This document shows positions 1 through 10,731 of a stretch of 64,000 nt of DNA, one piece after another; position 1 is the stretch's first letter; every line of letters begins with the position of its first letter. A program made the translations under genes and the position numbers. The notes beneath the pieces are model-generated. The model was not told the origin of the DNA and ran no database searches. It worked only from the letters and a program-made list of their open reading frames with translations. Origin of the DNA: Breoghania sp. (lineage in GTDB: Bacteria > Pseudomonadota > Alphaproteobacteria > Rhizobiales > Stappiaceae); contig NZ_JASJAV010000032.1 of the NCBI RefSeq assembly GCF_030066895.1, positions 1 to 64,000 of the forward strand, read 5' to 3'.

Positions 1-1125
1 CTGTTTGCTTCTCTTGAGCTTTCCGATCTTTCACCTCTGCTCAATGCAGAAGACCCCTTCAGCCTGCTTTTAGGATTTGAGATTTGCCGTGTAAGGATTG
101 AAGGGAACGCAGCTTTCATTGAGCTCGGCACCCAGTTTCTCGAGAAGCTTTTCGGTGAGCCCGAGACCTGCAACGCTAGGCTGGGAATCTACGCCGCCTG
201 CGCAATCATCACCACAAATGAGGTTCGAAAGTCGGCCAAAGCCACCAACAAGCCCATCTTTTGGATACATCTTGCTGCCCTCGCCCATGCCGGAGTTCTT
301 ACGCAAGGCCTCATCGGACTACCTGATCCAAAGGGATTTCTGAACTGGGCAGCAGATCGCTTTTTGCCCCACTACGTCTGGACATGTATCGTTGACCGGC
401 GAGAGGCACCACGTTGGAAGCCGGAATGGATCAGCCCCGATCATCTTATGACGGAACTCTTCGGGCGCACGCAAAATGTGCTTCATTCTCTGCCGGAAAA
501 CTTGCGCCCTACACCTTGGGTGGCGTTGTTCGAAAAGGTGAGTGCCCCTCTGATCGAATCAGGAAGGATTCTCGCTGCGGTGTTTCCAGGCCAGTTCGAC
601 AACTTTCACGGAGGCCCGGTTGAGGGTCTCCGCAGTGAGCAGTTTGAGGATATCGAAAATCAGCTGGAGGCGGCCTTTGCCTTCGCGATGCAGCCATCCG
701 AAAAGGCGACGAAAAACATGTTGCGCATCCTGATATCGACGTTCGAACAGCCGGTCAAGGACGTTGCGGAAGAATTGAGCCATCTCCAGATCGCTAGTCA
801 TTTTGCCTTGGTTTCGCGGTCAGAAGAGATCGCTGATGCGATCAAAGGCCGGGCGTTTGTCCTCTTGTACGATGCAAAAGGATTGGACTTAGTGACCGAC
901 TTATTCTCGGTCATAGCCGAAACTTGCGCTGTGAAACGAGACGCCATCCAATACCGTCAGATTCTTTGCGACGCGGCGACAAAAATGTGCTTTTTCATCG
1001 ATGAAACCGAGGCTCTCTCGAAGCTGTTGTTGGTTTTTGACGTACTCGTTCAGCGCGACGAAAAACTCGCACCAGTTTTGGCAAAGGCGAAGGCGATAGC
1101 GAAGACCAAGATTGGGCGTTGTTAG
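1..1125 (+). CDS. Hypothetical protein, 5'-truncated by the window edge
   Basis: The frame is open from the first base to a TAG at 1123-1125, giving at least 374 codons, so the gene starts left of the window; an internal ATG at 364 is not needed. The product looks soluble and helix-rich, with no membrane segment, signal peptide, P-loop or catalytic motif that I recognise. Residues read like a helical-repeat scaffold, with many Leu/Ala-rich segments near the C-terminus. It is one of the longer undisturbed frames here and ends about 840 bases before the minus-strand island genes. It could be the last gene of an adjoining module or a further part of the same accessory island. No function is assigned. 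Confidence 0.6.
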   Translation: MFASLELSDLSPLLNAEDPFSLLLGFEICRVRIEGNAAFIELGTQFLEKLFGEPETCNARLGIYAACAIITTNEVRKSAKATNKPIFWIHLAALAHAGVLTQGLIGLPDPKGFLNWAADRFLPHYVWTCIVDRREAPRWKPEWISPDHLMTELFGRTQNVLHSLPENLRPTPWVALFEKVSAPLIESGRILAAVFPGQFDNFHGGPVEGLRSEQFEDIENQLEAAFAFAMQPSEKATKNMLRILISTFEQPVKDVAEELSHLQIASHFALVSRSEEIADAIKGRAFVLLYDAKGLDLVTDLFSVIAETCAVKRDAIQYRQILCDAATKMCFFIDETEALSKLLLVFDVLVQRDEKLAPVLAKAKAIAKTKIGRC

Positions 1126-1477
1126 ATACGGCTTTGTCGATGCAAAGGAGCAACATGTTGGGAGCACTGAGGCGTAGACTGAGTATCCACTGAAGACGGA
1201 GCAGCAAAACTATCTGTTTGCGGCTCCAATGCAGCTGTTCACGCCATACAATGCGCCGCGTTGATCGGTCGCCCAGATCTCTTGCATCCGACTCGCTTCT
1301 TCCCTCTATCGATCGCAAATTTTTCACCCTGCGATCGTTTGGAGCTGGGCTCTTATCCGTCTCTCTGCCAGGTTCGCGGCGCATCGGTGCTTGTCATCGG
1401 CACGAACCAAGGCGGCCGCCATGGGTGCTGGAACACCTGCGGTGGCCTTGCCATGCAATCCTCAGAAACAGGATCAC
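1126..1477. other. Non-coding stretch
   Basis: About 350 bases between two plus-strand genes. Short open frames on both strands here have no ribosome-binding site or protein-like composition. I see no tRNA, strong hairpin or repeat. It may hold the promoter of the small gene at 1478. Confidence 0.4.
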
Positions 1478-1840
1478 ATGACCATGAACACTCATATCGG
1501 CAATATCGGCGCGACGGAACCGCGCCTGGTGGGCTATGCAGCGATTGCTGAAGTTGCGAGGCCTGTTTCGGTGACATCCGCGATGGCGCGTCTTTTACGC
1601 ATCCGGGTGGGTCTAATCGATCCGCGAGTGCATGCTTCGGATGCCGCAATAAGTGGGTTGATGGCGGAGGAAGAGCAGGCGCTGACAAAGGTCGCGCTTA
1701 CGCCAGAAGCTACGGCAGCGGAATTGCTGTTGAAGCTCGATCTGCTGACGAACGCACTCGCGGAGGCCAACGCTTCGCAGATGGCGCAAGTCCTTGTCAG
1801 TGCCGTGGCCCAGGATTTCCGGATGCTCGATCCGGCATAG
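1478..1840 (+). CDS. Small hypothetical protein
   Basis: A frame of about 120 codons ending in TAG. The frame is also open upstream to 1391, but the ATG at 1478 is preferred because an AGGA lies about five bases before it and the upstream part looks non-coding. The product is Ala/Leu-rich and predicted helical, including two helices rich in Glu and Ala toward the C-terminus, and has no recognisable domain. It points toward the minus-strand protease gene, so the two converge. Function unknown. Confidence 0.4.
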   Translation: MTMNTHIGNIGATEPRLVGYAAIAEVARPVSVTSAMARLLRIRVGLIDPRVHASDAAISGLMAEEEQALTKVALTPEATAAELLLKLDLLTNALAEANASQMAQVLVSAVAQDFRMLDPA

Positions 1841-1888
1841 TCGCCTCCTGTCTTGCGGCATCTTTGCCTGATCACAGAGACGGCTGCC

Positions 1889-1901
1889 GGGGGGGGGGGG
1901 G
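1889..1901. repeat. Poly-G tract, 13 G
   Basis: A run of thirteen G between the small gene ending at 1840 and the 3' end of the protease pseudogene at 1968. It is the longest of three long G tracts in the first 20 kb. It lies outside both reading frames as I draw them, so it may be a slippage-prone spacer or a sequencing artefact. Confidence 0.85.
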
Positions 1902-1967
1902 CACCAACCTCCGCGGCTTGCTGTCTTGCCCGGCTTGGGCGTTCCGATCGCTTTGGCAAGGTGCGTG

Positions 1968-3596
1968 TCAGTGGTTTGCACGCGGAATGCGGGCCGGCTC
2001 GTGACGCAAATCCCCTTCAGGCCCGGCGTCATTCAGGATCCGCGTCAGTTCCCCGCCTTCCAGAGTACCCACCTCAAGCAGCCGCGCCACCAGACGCCCG
2101 TGCAGATCCATGTTCGCGGAAATAATTTCTTCCGTCCTTCAGAGGCTGGATTGCATTTGCCCTTCGACCACCTCCCGGAGCTGCCTGTCAATGGCCATGA
2201 GGCTGATGAGGTCTGTGTCCCGGGCTGAGGAGCGACAGATCAGCCTATCTCCCAGCTTATGGTTCGCCTCAAGTGCAGTGGCCTGCACTTTCGCCAGATG
2301 CAGATCACTCCCGAGCTCGCCGCCGCTGCCGATCGTGATGGTGCCGAAGGTGAGCTTTTCGGCCGCGATCCCCGCCAGAGTCTATGCGATGTCGTTGAGG
2401 ACATCCTCCCTGCCCCGTTGCTGGGACACTCGCTCCCCCCATCACTACGCGGCCCAGATGCCCGCCAGATGAAGGCAGATCGACGATCTCATGTCTCACC
2501 TCGATCAACAGGATCTCGTCACCGCACAGAATGTGCCGGACGAGTGCGTGGCCCGCCTCATGCACGGCCGTACGCATGAGGACGTCATCCGCCAGCCGCT
2601 CGATCCGGGTCAGGCTCGATGAGAGATCGACAAGGCGCAGCGCGTGATGCTCCCGCTTGGCCTTGCGCCGATCGTCGCGGATCAGCTTTTCCAGATCGGC
2701 GCTCGACATTCCGTCCATCAGCCGAGCGATGGGACCGAGGTCCTCGTCGATCAGGTCCCCGCACAGATGCACCTTTAGGATCTGCTCTCGTGTTCTCGTA
2801 TCGGGCATCGGGATCCATATGATCCGATCGAGGCGCCCGGCGCGCACGATCGCCGGGTCCAGCATCTCCGGGTGATTGTAGGCGCCCACCACAATGACGC
2901 CTTCCCGTCCTTCATCGCTATCAAGGTATTCAAGGAGGCAATTGATGACCTGCGTTTGGTACCCTGCGTTGTCGCCGCGCACCGTGGTGCGAGACCCAAA
3001 TCCGTCGATTTCATCGATGAAGAGAATGCATGGGGTTTGCTTTCGAGCTTTGGCGAAACATTTGCGCATGGATTCGAGAAGATCGCCTAGATGTCTGGCC
3101 GCCTGCCAGGCGTCGAGCGATCCGACAACGAGCGGCGCACAGCAGCTGTTTGCGAGAGCCCGGGCAAAAGTGGTTTTTCCGGTTCCCGGATCCTCGATGA
3201 GTAGCACGCCCCGATCGACATCGGCCCAGGAGATCCTGCCAGGCTTCCAGTCTGCCAGATCGGCGGCGAGATCCTTTCCCCACGCGGTCGCCTCTCCGAG
3301 CCCAGGTAGATCATCCAGTGTCGGCTGCGCGTCGATCGTCGTCCCGCCGCCACTTCTTGTCAGGGTCCTGTGCGCGATCTCTAACACGTGCCGGGAGGAT
3401 CGGCCGGGCCGCGAGTTACAGATCCTCAACCTGCAAGGCGAGAAGCCCCTCAGCCTCAATCGCCGAGAGTTCGATCCCGAGACAGACCCGAAACGCCGCG
3501 CGGAGGTCTCTCGACAGGATCGCACCTGTCTCCAGAACGTGGTCCGCCGCGGCCCGGGCAAAGTCCGGGAGCGAAACCTGTCCTTCAATCAATGCG
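1968..3596 (-). pseudogene. AAA+ ATPase with M41 (FtsH-like) zinc-protease domain, decayed
   Basis: Family role: ATP-driven unfolding and proteolysis by an FtsH-like ATPase. Visible parts are a Walker A remnant DPGTGKT near 3172-3192, Walker B CILFIDEID, the RAGRLDR arginine-finger segment, and the zinc motif HEAGH near 2549-2567. The protease C-terminus continues in another frame to a TGA at 1968-1970. Damage: TAA at 3416-3418 and a frame change in the N-terminal part, a frameshift near 2410, TAG at 2382-2384 and TGA at 2139-2141. The first Walker A residues are not the usual GPP. There is no FtsH-type N-terminal membrane anchor, so it resembles the soluble AAA-M41 proteins of alphaproteobacteria rather than housekeeping FtsH. 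It follows the channel gene with a short overlap, so the two were probably co-transcribed. The 5' end is uncertain. Confidence 0.8.
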
Positions 3597-5336
3597 TACC
3601 CCCTGTTTGTGGCTTCGGGGTCGGCGTCGGGCTCGCATAGCGGCGCAGCAACAGGCGTTCGCCAAGGGCCATCTCGACCGCGGTCAGGATGGTTAGGACA
3701 ATCCCCGCCAACAGCGCAATCAGCATGGTGGCGAAGGCAAGGCCGAGGTCGGCGGACAGGGCACTGATCGCGGTGGATCGTTCATTCACGGTTTCGGCCC
3801 AAACGATCTCGTCCGCACCACTCAGCGACAACATTATGCCCCTGACGGTTCCGACGAACCCGATGGCGGGAGGGACCGCGGTGGCGATACGGACCGGCCA
3901 GTGTGAGGAACTGAGGCTGTCGAAGTCGTTGTCGCGCTGGGTTGGGTCTGCGGACCGCTCCATCGGCTCGGCTTCGGCCGCCGCATCGCGCCGACCGGAG
4001 TTGACGTGATCGGGTACTAAGAAGACCAGCATCCGGAGGGCGGCCGCCAGGATGCCGAGGCAGGTTACCATGAAGATCCGCTGCTGTTCGTTGCCGGTAT
4101 AGATCGACAGCCAGAACGCAGCGCTCTTGACTTCGGGCGACGTCCGGACCTGACCGGCGACATACAGGGCGAAGCGTTCGAAATTGGTCAGTGCGGCCTA
4201 CTGCTGCGCGGGGTCCATGCTTTCTTGGAAAGTAGCTGCAAGCGCATTGCAGTCTGAGAAGTCCGACTTGAAGCTGTTTGTGTCCGCGTTGATTAGCCGC
4301 CCGCTGCCCATCAGGTAGGCGACGATGTCGTCGTCCTCGATCGTGTCGGGCACCGTCAGACGGTTTGAACTCACCTTGAGGAATGCGTTCAGCTTGTTTT
4401 CGTCATCGCCGGATACGGTGCTGGTGCCCGATGACAAGATCGCCCAAAGCTGCGCGCGGTCATCGTCCAGCAATGTTCCGTCGTTGTTATACCCAAACAC
4501 CACCCTTGGGTTAGCGGGCGCAATCCAACGGCCCGCGTCAGCGTCCGCGCTCTCTTCGTTGGCCCCCGGCGAAACAAGCTGGCTCTCCATGCCGAACGCC
4601 TTGAGCAATTCCGGCTTGAGCCAGATGGTACTGCCTGCCACGGGCTGGTAGATGTCGGCCAGGTAGGCCGCGACGATCGCCCGCTTTACCTCGTGCGCCT
4701 TATCCGACTGCCCCGAGGTGCAGATCGAGGTGGACGCCAACAGAAGCTCCACCCCGCGCTTGCGGTACGGAAGCCCCTCGCCGCCGCCGCCCTTGAAGCC
4801 ATTCGAGAACCACGTAGGCGGCCGGATCGCTGCTCTTCAGATCGTCCAGTTGTTTGGGTGTGGATACCTTCAGCGGGTCGATTATCTTGGCCGAACTCAG
4901 CATCCGCCCAAGCGAAGCGCTGGCTGGGCCTTTCGCGCTTGTCCGGCGCGTAACAATCCTTCCACAACGTGTCGGACTGCGACCGGCAAATGTCAGCGAT
5001 GACGTCGGTGCGGGCAACCGCTCTCAACATGTTGGTCTGATAGTAGACTTGCAGGTTCCGATACACACTGTCGTCGATGAAGTACGACAGAACCACAATC
5101 AGCAACAACGAGAAGAGCGTCAATCCGGCGAAGGGCGTGGCCAGAAAATCCAGCCAGTTGCGCTGCCGGAACTGCATCTTGCCGCGCAGCCAGCTCCAGG
5201 ACCTGGCGAGCCTGTTCGACCACTGTGGATGCTCTTCCACCGGCGCAGAGGCGGCGGCAGGTGGATTGGGCAGCGCGGGGGCTGCAGCGGGCAGTTCGGC
5301 TGCGGGTTTGCGCGGTGTCCTCTTGGTCACTGGCAT
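3589..5336 (-). pseudogene. MotA/TolQ/ExbB-type proton-channel family protein, interrupted
   Basis: About 580 codons from an ATG at 5336 that overlaps the previous gene's stop (ATGccagTGA). Order: Pro/Ala-rich cytoplasmic N-terminus (1-60), a membrane segment (about 64-87), a soluble insert of about 290 residues, then further membrane segments near the C-terminus. The latter include IGFVGTVRGIM and LGLAFATMLIALL, which match the conserved TM region of TolQ/ExbB/MotA proton channels. Two frame changes lie between 4760 and 4920. A TAG at 4198-4200 interrupts otherwise continuous coding and best fits a former CAG (Gln). No MotB/ExbD/TolR partner is visible nearby. The large insert after the first membrane helix is unlike TolQ or ExbB. 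It sits between the giant exported protein and the AAA-M41 protease, suggesting an envelope complex. Confidence 0.7.
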
Positions 5337-6975
5337 TCTCCCATAGCCAGGAGCGCCGTCTGCGGCTCCTGATTGAAGTTTCGAGTCGCAGCGATGAAAT
5401 CGTCCAGATCGAAGAACAGGTGGTTGATGTCGGTGGATCGGCCGGGACGTGCCAGCGCTTTACCGACCTCATCGACGAGAGCACGCTTGCCAATGTAGCG
5501 GGTCACTTCGTGCGGCGCGGGTGCGCTCCAGTCTGCCAGCTCATCCCGCGCATCCGTCCGGAACGCGATCGAAACTCGCAAAACTGCGTCGTCGGGCAGG
5601 TGCGCAAGGCCGATGGGACATGACGACGCGGCGCCGGAGGTTTCGGCCGGACATGCCGGATCTTGGACGCTGACCCGGAACTGCAGTTCCTCGCTGGCGC
5701 TGATGCCGAGGGCCAGCCGAAGTAGCGCGTTGTCTGCCGGAGCATTCAGGACAAGGCGTTCCAGAAAACCCGACGTGATCTGACGCAGGGCCGCCTCGGT
5801 CGTGCGGATCGGCCCGTCGAGCGTCGGTAGCGTCGTGGGGACGAAGGACCATCGACGCTGGAGGGAGCTGCCGTCGAACCAAAGCCAAAACAAGGTCAGG
5901 TACTCTGCCGTGTCGTATTACCGGTCGTGCAGCACCAGCACCGGGGCATTCAGAAAGTCCTCGGTGACAAACTCCGGTTCTTTCTCGTCGTTGCCCAGAT
6001 ACAGCCGATAGATCTCCAGAAACACGGGGCGCCGGTTCGCGTTCGCTTTTGCACGTTGATACAGCTGGAAGATCGTGCTGTCCGTCCCGTCGGTACGTTT
6101 TCGGTACAGCCGTCGCGTCTCCAGGGTACGCGCCGCGGTGTCCGCGACAAGCAGGTTCACCCGCCCGACCTGCCCGCCGACCACGACCTCGTCAGGCGTC
6201 AGGGTGAATCCGACATTGGCGGCCTGCCAGACTTCGCCCCGTTCGCCCGGAGTGTCGGATCCGAGGAGGCGCGGAAAGAGAACGTGCTCATAAAACCTGA
6301 TCTCATCTTCGGCACTGACAACTTCGATCTTGTCGCCGAAGTTGAACTTCGCCTCCGAGAGCGGGATGGAAATCACCGGCTTCTCGGACTGGCAGAGCGT
6401 GCTGTACGAAGCGTTCCGGGCGATGTCCGGGATGCCGTCGACGGTCGGCGGCGGACAAACCGGGACGACCAGAATGTGGTTGCCCTCGACGAACAGTCGG
6501 CCGTCGACCCTGATCGTATTGCCGTCGTGTTCGAAATACAAGATCGGCAGGCCGGCGTTCTGGAAGTGGGCGGTGATGTTGGCGTCCTCCGACTTCTTGT
6601 CGAACAACTCGACGTGAACGTAGGCCGTGAAGTCGGGATTGCAGTCGGTCTCCCAGCGCCGCAGGACCCGCGCCGCGCCCAGAGAGACTATGACGCCGGA
6701 ACCTGGAAGCGGTGGCCACCAGGCACTTCCACGCGTTCCGTGCAGATCGAAGCGGCGGCCGGCCCGGACAGAGAGGGCCAGAAATATCAGTCGGGAAGCG
6801 CCCGGTTCCACGGCCTCCACAGCCACGCCGGATCTCGATCGATCTCGGTGGCGCCGTAGATGAAATAAAGGTGGTTCCGGTCCGGATCGATGCGGTCTTT
6901 CGAGTTGGGACCGACAAAGCGGTTGCACACCCGCTCTTTCACGAGTGTGCCCCACATCTGCTGATCCGGCACGAC
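5327..6975 (-). pseudogene. C-terminal part of giant exported protein (or separate large protein)
   Basis: One frame carries most of this segment from about 6760 down to the TGA at 5327-5329. It is crossed by TAA at 5918-5920 (best read as a former Gln codon), with another TGA at 6787-6789 and frame changes near 6760-6800. The protein is rich in beta-strand-like alternation, with phrases such as AYVHVELFDKKSE and RLYLGNDEKEPEF. It has no motif I recognise. The stop overlaps the start of the channel gene, which indicates translational coupling. I see no convincing start codon or ribosome-binding site separating it from the segment to its right, so it may be the end of one gene that begins at 12942. 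Confidence 0.5.
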
Positions 6976-9900
6976 CTCTTCCGGGTTCGGCGGCTTACCG
7001 TTCCCGTCCTGGCCATCTTGTCCGGGCTGCCTCCGTTGCCGCCGGAACCACCGGACTTCGCGGTCGAGATGCTGCCGGACGGCGACACGAGCGAAATAGT
7101 GATCTCCTTGGGCATCGTTTTGAACAGCTCTGAAAGGTCGATCTTCAGTAGATCGCGAAGTACCCGGGCGACGAATCCTGGATCCATAGTCTCGTAGCTC
7201 GGCGTGAGGATAATCACCTTCATGCCCAGGAACTTAAGCCCCAGGGGCGCCCCGCCGCTCGACTTGCCCAGAAGCATGTCCTGCGCCACCGAGATCCGCG
7301 CTTCCCCAGGCGTTCCGCCGGTGCGGCATTCTTTGGAACAAAGGTGCAGGGAGTTGCGATTGATCTCGACGCCCAGGACCCCGAGCATACTTTCCGCATA
7401 GACCAGCCCTGTGCTGCCATTCAACTCGCCGTGGATCTGCGGGTCGATGACGTCCTTGATCACGTCGGCGACCTCGGCGTCGAACTTCGCATAAAGGCGA
7501 GACAGATCTAACTTGCCTTCGGTCCACATAAGCGAGAGCGAATCCAGTGCGATCAAGTCCGACCGCAGAGTGAACGCCAACCGGTCGATTTCGGTCAAAT
7601 CCAACATGCTGCGCAGCTTCAGCACCCGGGCGAACTGTGGTTCCACCGCGGTCAAGTTGGCTCCGAGCTTCAGGCCCTTGCGGGTGCCCTCCTCCTCGCT
7701 GGTGACGATGGTCAGCAGTACTTTGCTGAGGGCCACTGGAGGGAAATAAAGTGGCAGTGGAAGCACCGCTGTGATCTCTCCGCCCAGCAAAAGGCCGTTC
7801 GGCGACAGCTCTGCCTGCTTGATTTCGATGTTGATTCTGTTCTGACCGAGCGGAAACGAGATCTTCACCCCGAACCGGAACCCGTAGAGCGTCCCTTCGG
7901 GGTTCAGGCGGCCGAAGAAGAGGTTTCTTATCTGCGGCAGCGTTCCCATCCGGTGCGGCAGGAAGCAGGGCGACCAGCGTTTTTGCAAGGTTGCCAAGAA
8001 GCGCCTCCTCGGCGTTTGGCACCCGGACGTCAACGTCCGACAGCGACCTGCCGATCGGAATTCGCACGACCGTTCCCGGAAACACAAAACCCTCGACATC
8101 TAGGTCGCCGTGGAGCTCTATCCACCAGGGCGATACGGGGATCGGTTAGGGACAGGCGCTTGAGCCGGACTTCCGAAAGCAGCAGGAGGTTCCGGATGGT
8201 TGCGTCGACGAACGCCGCACCGCCCAGGAACTGCACGCCGTCAATGTCGACGTAGGCGCGGATCGCATCCGGCAGCAACCCCTCGATCACGCACGTCACC
8301 GCCTTCCCGAGCTTCGCGCCCTCCTCGGCCGTGATGCCGGCAAATTCCAGTTGCGCCGACGTCCGGTCCTTGTTGAACTGAAGAGCGGCACCCTCGACCC
8401 TGGCGGTCACCGGGGCCTCGCAGGTCGACACCGAGAGGTTCAGGACGACCGGAAGCGCCCCTCTGCCGTGACCTGCGCCAGCTTGGCATCGAAGGTCTCG
8501 CTGTTCAGCAGAGACAACCGTACCGTTAGGCCGAAGAACGAGATTTCTGGCGTCGCCGCGAGGTCTTCCAGCGTTGTGGCCAGAGGTGTCAGTACCGCCT
8601 GGGCTGCGCAGGTAGTTAGCTGGGCAGAAGCCCCTCCATGATTGCCTTTTCGATCGCCTCGATCGCTTTCCCAGTATCGAGCTCGACCTCGTTGTCGATG
8701 GGAATCGCGCAGCGATTGTCACCGAATTCGAGATCGAAGGCGTGCTGGATCTCCAGCCGGATCTCCGTGCCCCTGATGACCGGCAGGATCCGGACGTCTT
8801 GGAGGATTGAGGTTAATTCGCGCTGTCCGCTCAGCAAATCCTTGGCGACCTTCTCCAATTCTGACAGGGCGGTCCGGAAGCTCTCGTTCTGGCTCAGCAG
8901 TGGTACCAAGTCAGGCACCTCGGCCTCGAAACGAAGCGACTGGACGGCCATCCTGCCTTTGTCATTGACTAGGATCTCCGCCCGAGTGGGAAATCGGGTT
9001 TTCTCGATCTCCGTTCCCTTGATCTCCAGTTCATACCCGAGTGCTGCGGTGAGGGTCCGCGCATCCCAGTCAATGCGGATGTCGGTGGTGGAACCCGAGA
9101 CAGAACCGAAGCGGAGCTCTGTATTGGCGTAGCTGTTCGGGTCGCCGGGGAACCGGGCAACTCCCAGTTCGTCCGCCAACCTGGCCAATATAGCCTGAAT
9201 CTTGCTATCGATCCCCCCAGCACAGCGCTTCGCAACGACTGCGCCGGATCAGTGAAAGTGCCGTCCTTGACTAGGTGCAGACAAACCGGGGCGTCTATGC
9301 GCTTGTCCATCAGTCGCAGGTTCAGATTGACCGAGATGTTCCGCAGATCCCTGACGAAATTGTCGTCGTCGCAGCGCAGCGACATGACGACGACTTCAAG
9401 GAAGCCGGGCAGGCCCAGCCCCTTGGCAGCGGCGTTGAAGGCCGAACCGCTGAGCACCAGTTCATCTTGGGCACTGCGGACAATGTCGAGCGTCCCGCTA
9501 ACCGGGTCGCGCCATGTCGAATTGAAGGTGATGCCCAGCGGAATTTCCCGGAACTGGCCTAGAGCCTCCAGTCCGTCGATACGGTCGGGCGCGGGGATGT
9601 CTATCCCGTCCGGCACCTTGGACGACACGTCGGCGATCAGGCTGCTTTCAGGCAGGGGAAGGCGATAATCAGCTCGGACCGGTAGATCGGCTTGTTGTCG
9701 GGCGTGACATCTCCGGTCGGTGTGCTCCGGTAGCTCAATCCGTTGTTGCCCAGCGCGGCGTACGCGCCTTTCGAATCCGGCTGCAGCGCGGCGCCCGGCG
9801 GCAGGTCGGCGCCACTAACGCGGCCGCGGCGGACGTCGTCCGGGCTCAGGGTCGGATAGATGTGTTCGATCTCGATCGGGTTCACCCGCCCGGGCAGCAT

Positions 9901-10731
9901 ATCGTCTGCAGCCGCCGCAACGTCGTTACAGGCGGAGAGCACGGTACAGACGCGGCTGCGCAAGTCCGACAGAGCGTTTGCACTTGCGCTGATGCGCGCC
10001 ATACGCGCGGCCAGCGCGTCCACCTTCTTGAGCGTGTCGGCCGCAGCTCCCGCCTCGGTGTTCTCGTCGACCGGGGTGCTGAACGGCGCCTCGCTCGACA
10101 AGCGCATGATCTCGGCGGTCCTGCCATCGAGCCCTAGAGCAGCCAGTTCCGATTTCTTCAGCTTCCCCAGCCGGCGGCGGGCCAGGGCGGTGTCGCGCTC
10201 ATATTCGCCAGCGTTTCGGAATGCAGCAACGACCTTGTCCTCCAGCGCTGCTCGCGTCAGCTTGGCCGGATCGAGTGGAATTTTGTCGTACAAGTCCTTG
10301 AGCACCGACATCAGGAACGGCTCGATCCTAGACTGAGTTTCAGCCAGGCGGATGCTGCGTTCGAGCACAATCCATTTCGTGTCCTGCGCCATGTAGAGAT
10401 AGCCGAATGAGATCTCTTTCGAGATCAGCTCCGCGAGGGCAACCCGCCGTGCCTGGATCTGGTTGTCCGGAGTCCCTTCAAGCCGTGCATCCGGTTGCAG
10501 CGCGCCCCTGCCGCTGCTGCTGAGTTCGAAGGCATAAGTAATTGGTGCAAGCCCGTTGAGTGCGGCGCCACTCGGCAGTTCCCTTTCCTCCAACGAGGCT
10601 CCAATGCGGGTACGGCGGTCGGCAAGGTTCGAAAGCTCCGTGACGACGAGCCTACGCTGCAGGCCGTTAATCTCGCAGTCGAAGATCTCGAGTGGCTCCT
10701 TCGTCTCCAGGTCGGTGGCTAGGCCCTCCGT
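6976..10731 (-). pseudogene. Middle part of giant exported protein, beta-rich, many frameshifts
   Basis: Coding character continues through at least seven frame switches: near 9645 (CCCC), 9205-9210 (CCCCCC), 8620, 8460, 8110, 7930 and 6990. The composite product begins with a helical stretch of about 250 residues, then long runs of alternating hydrophobic and polar residues. Segments such as LRFEAEVPDLVPLL and KQAELSPNGLLLGGEI are reminiscent of AsmA/TamB-like periplasmic bridge proteins. That resemblance is my inference from texture; no signature motif is present. It continues in frame from the upstream segment across a TAG at 10732-10734. Extent as a separate gene is doubtful. Confidence 0.5.
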
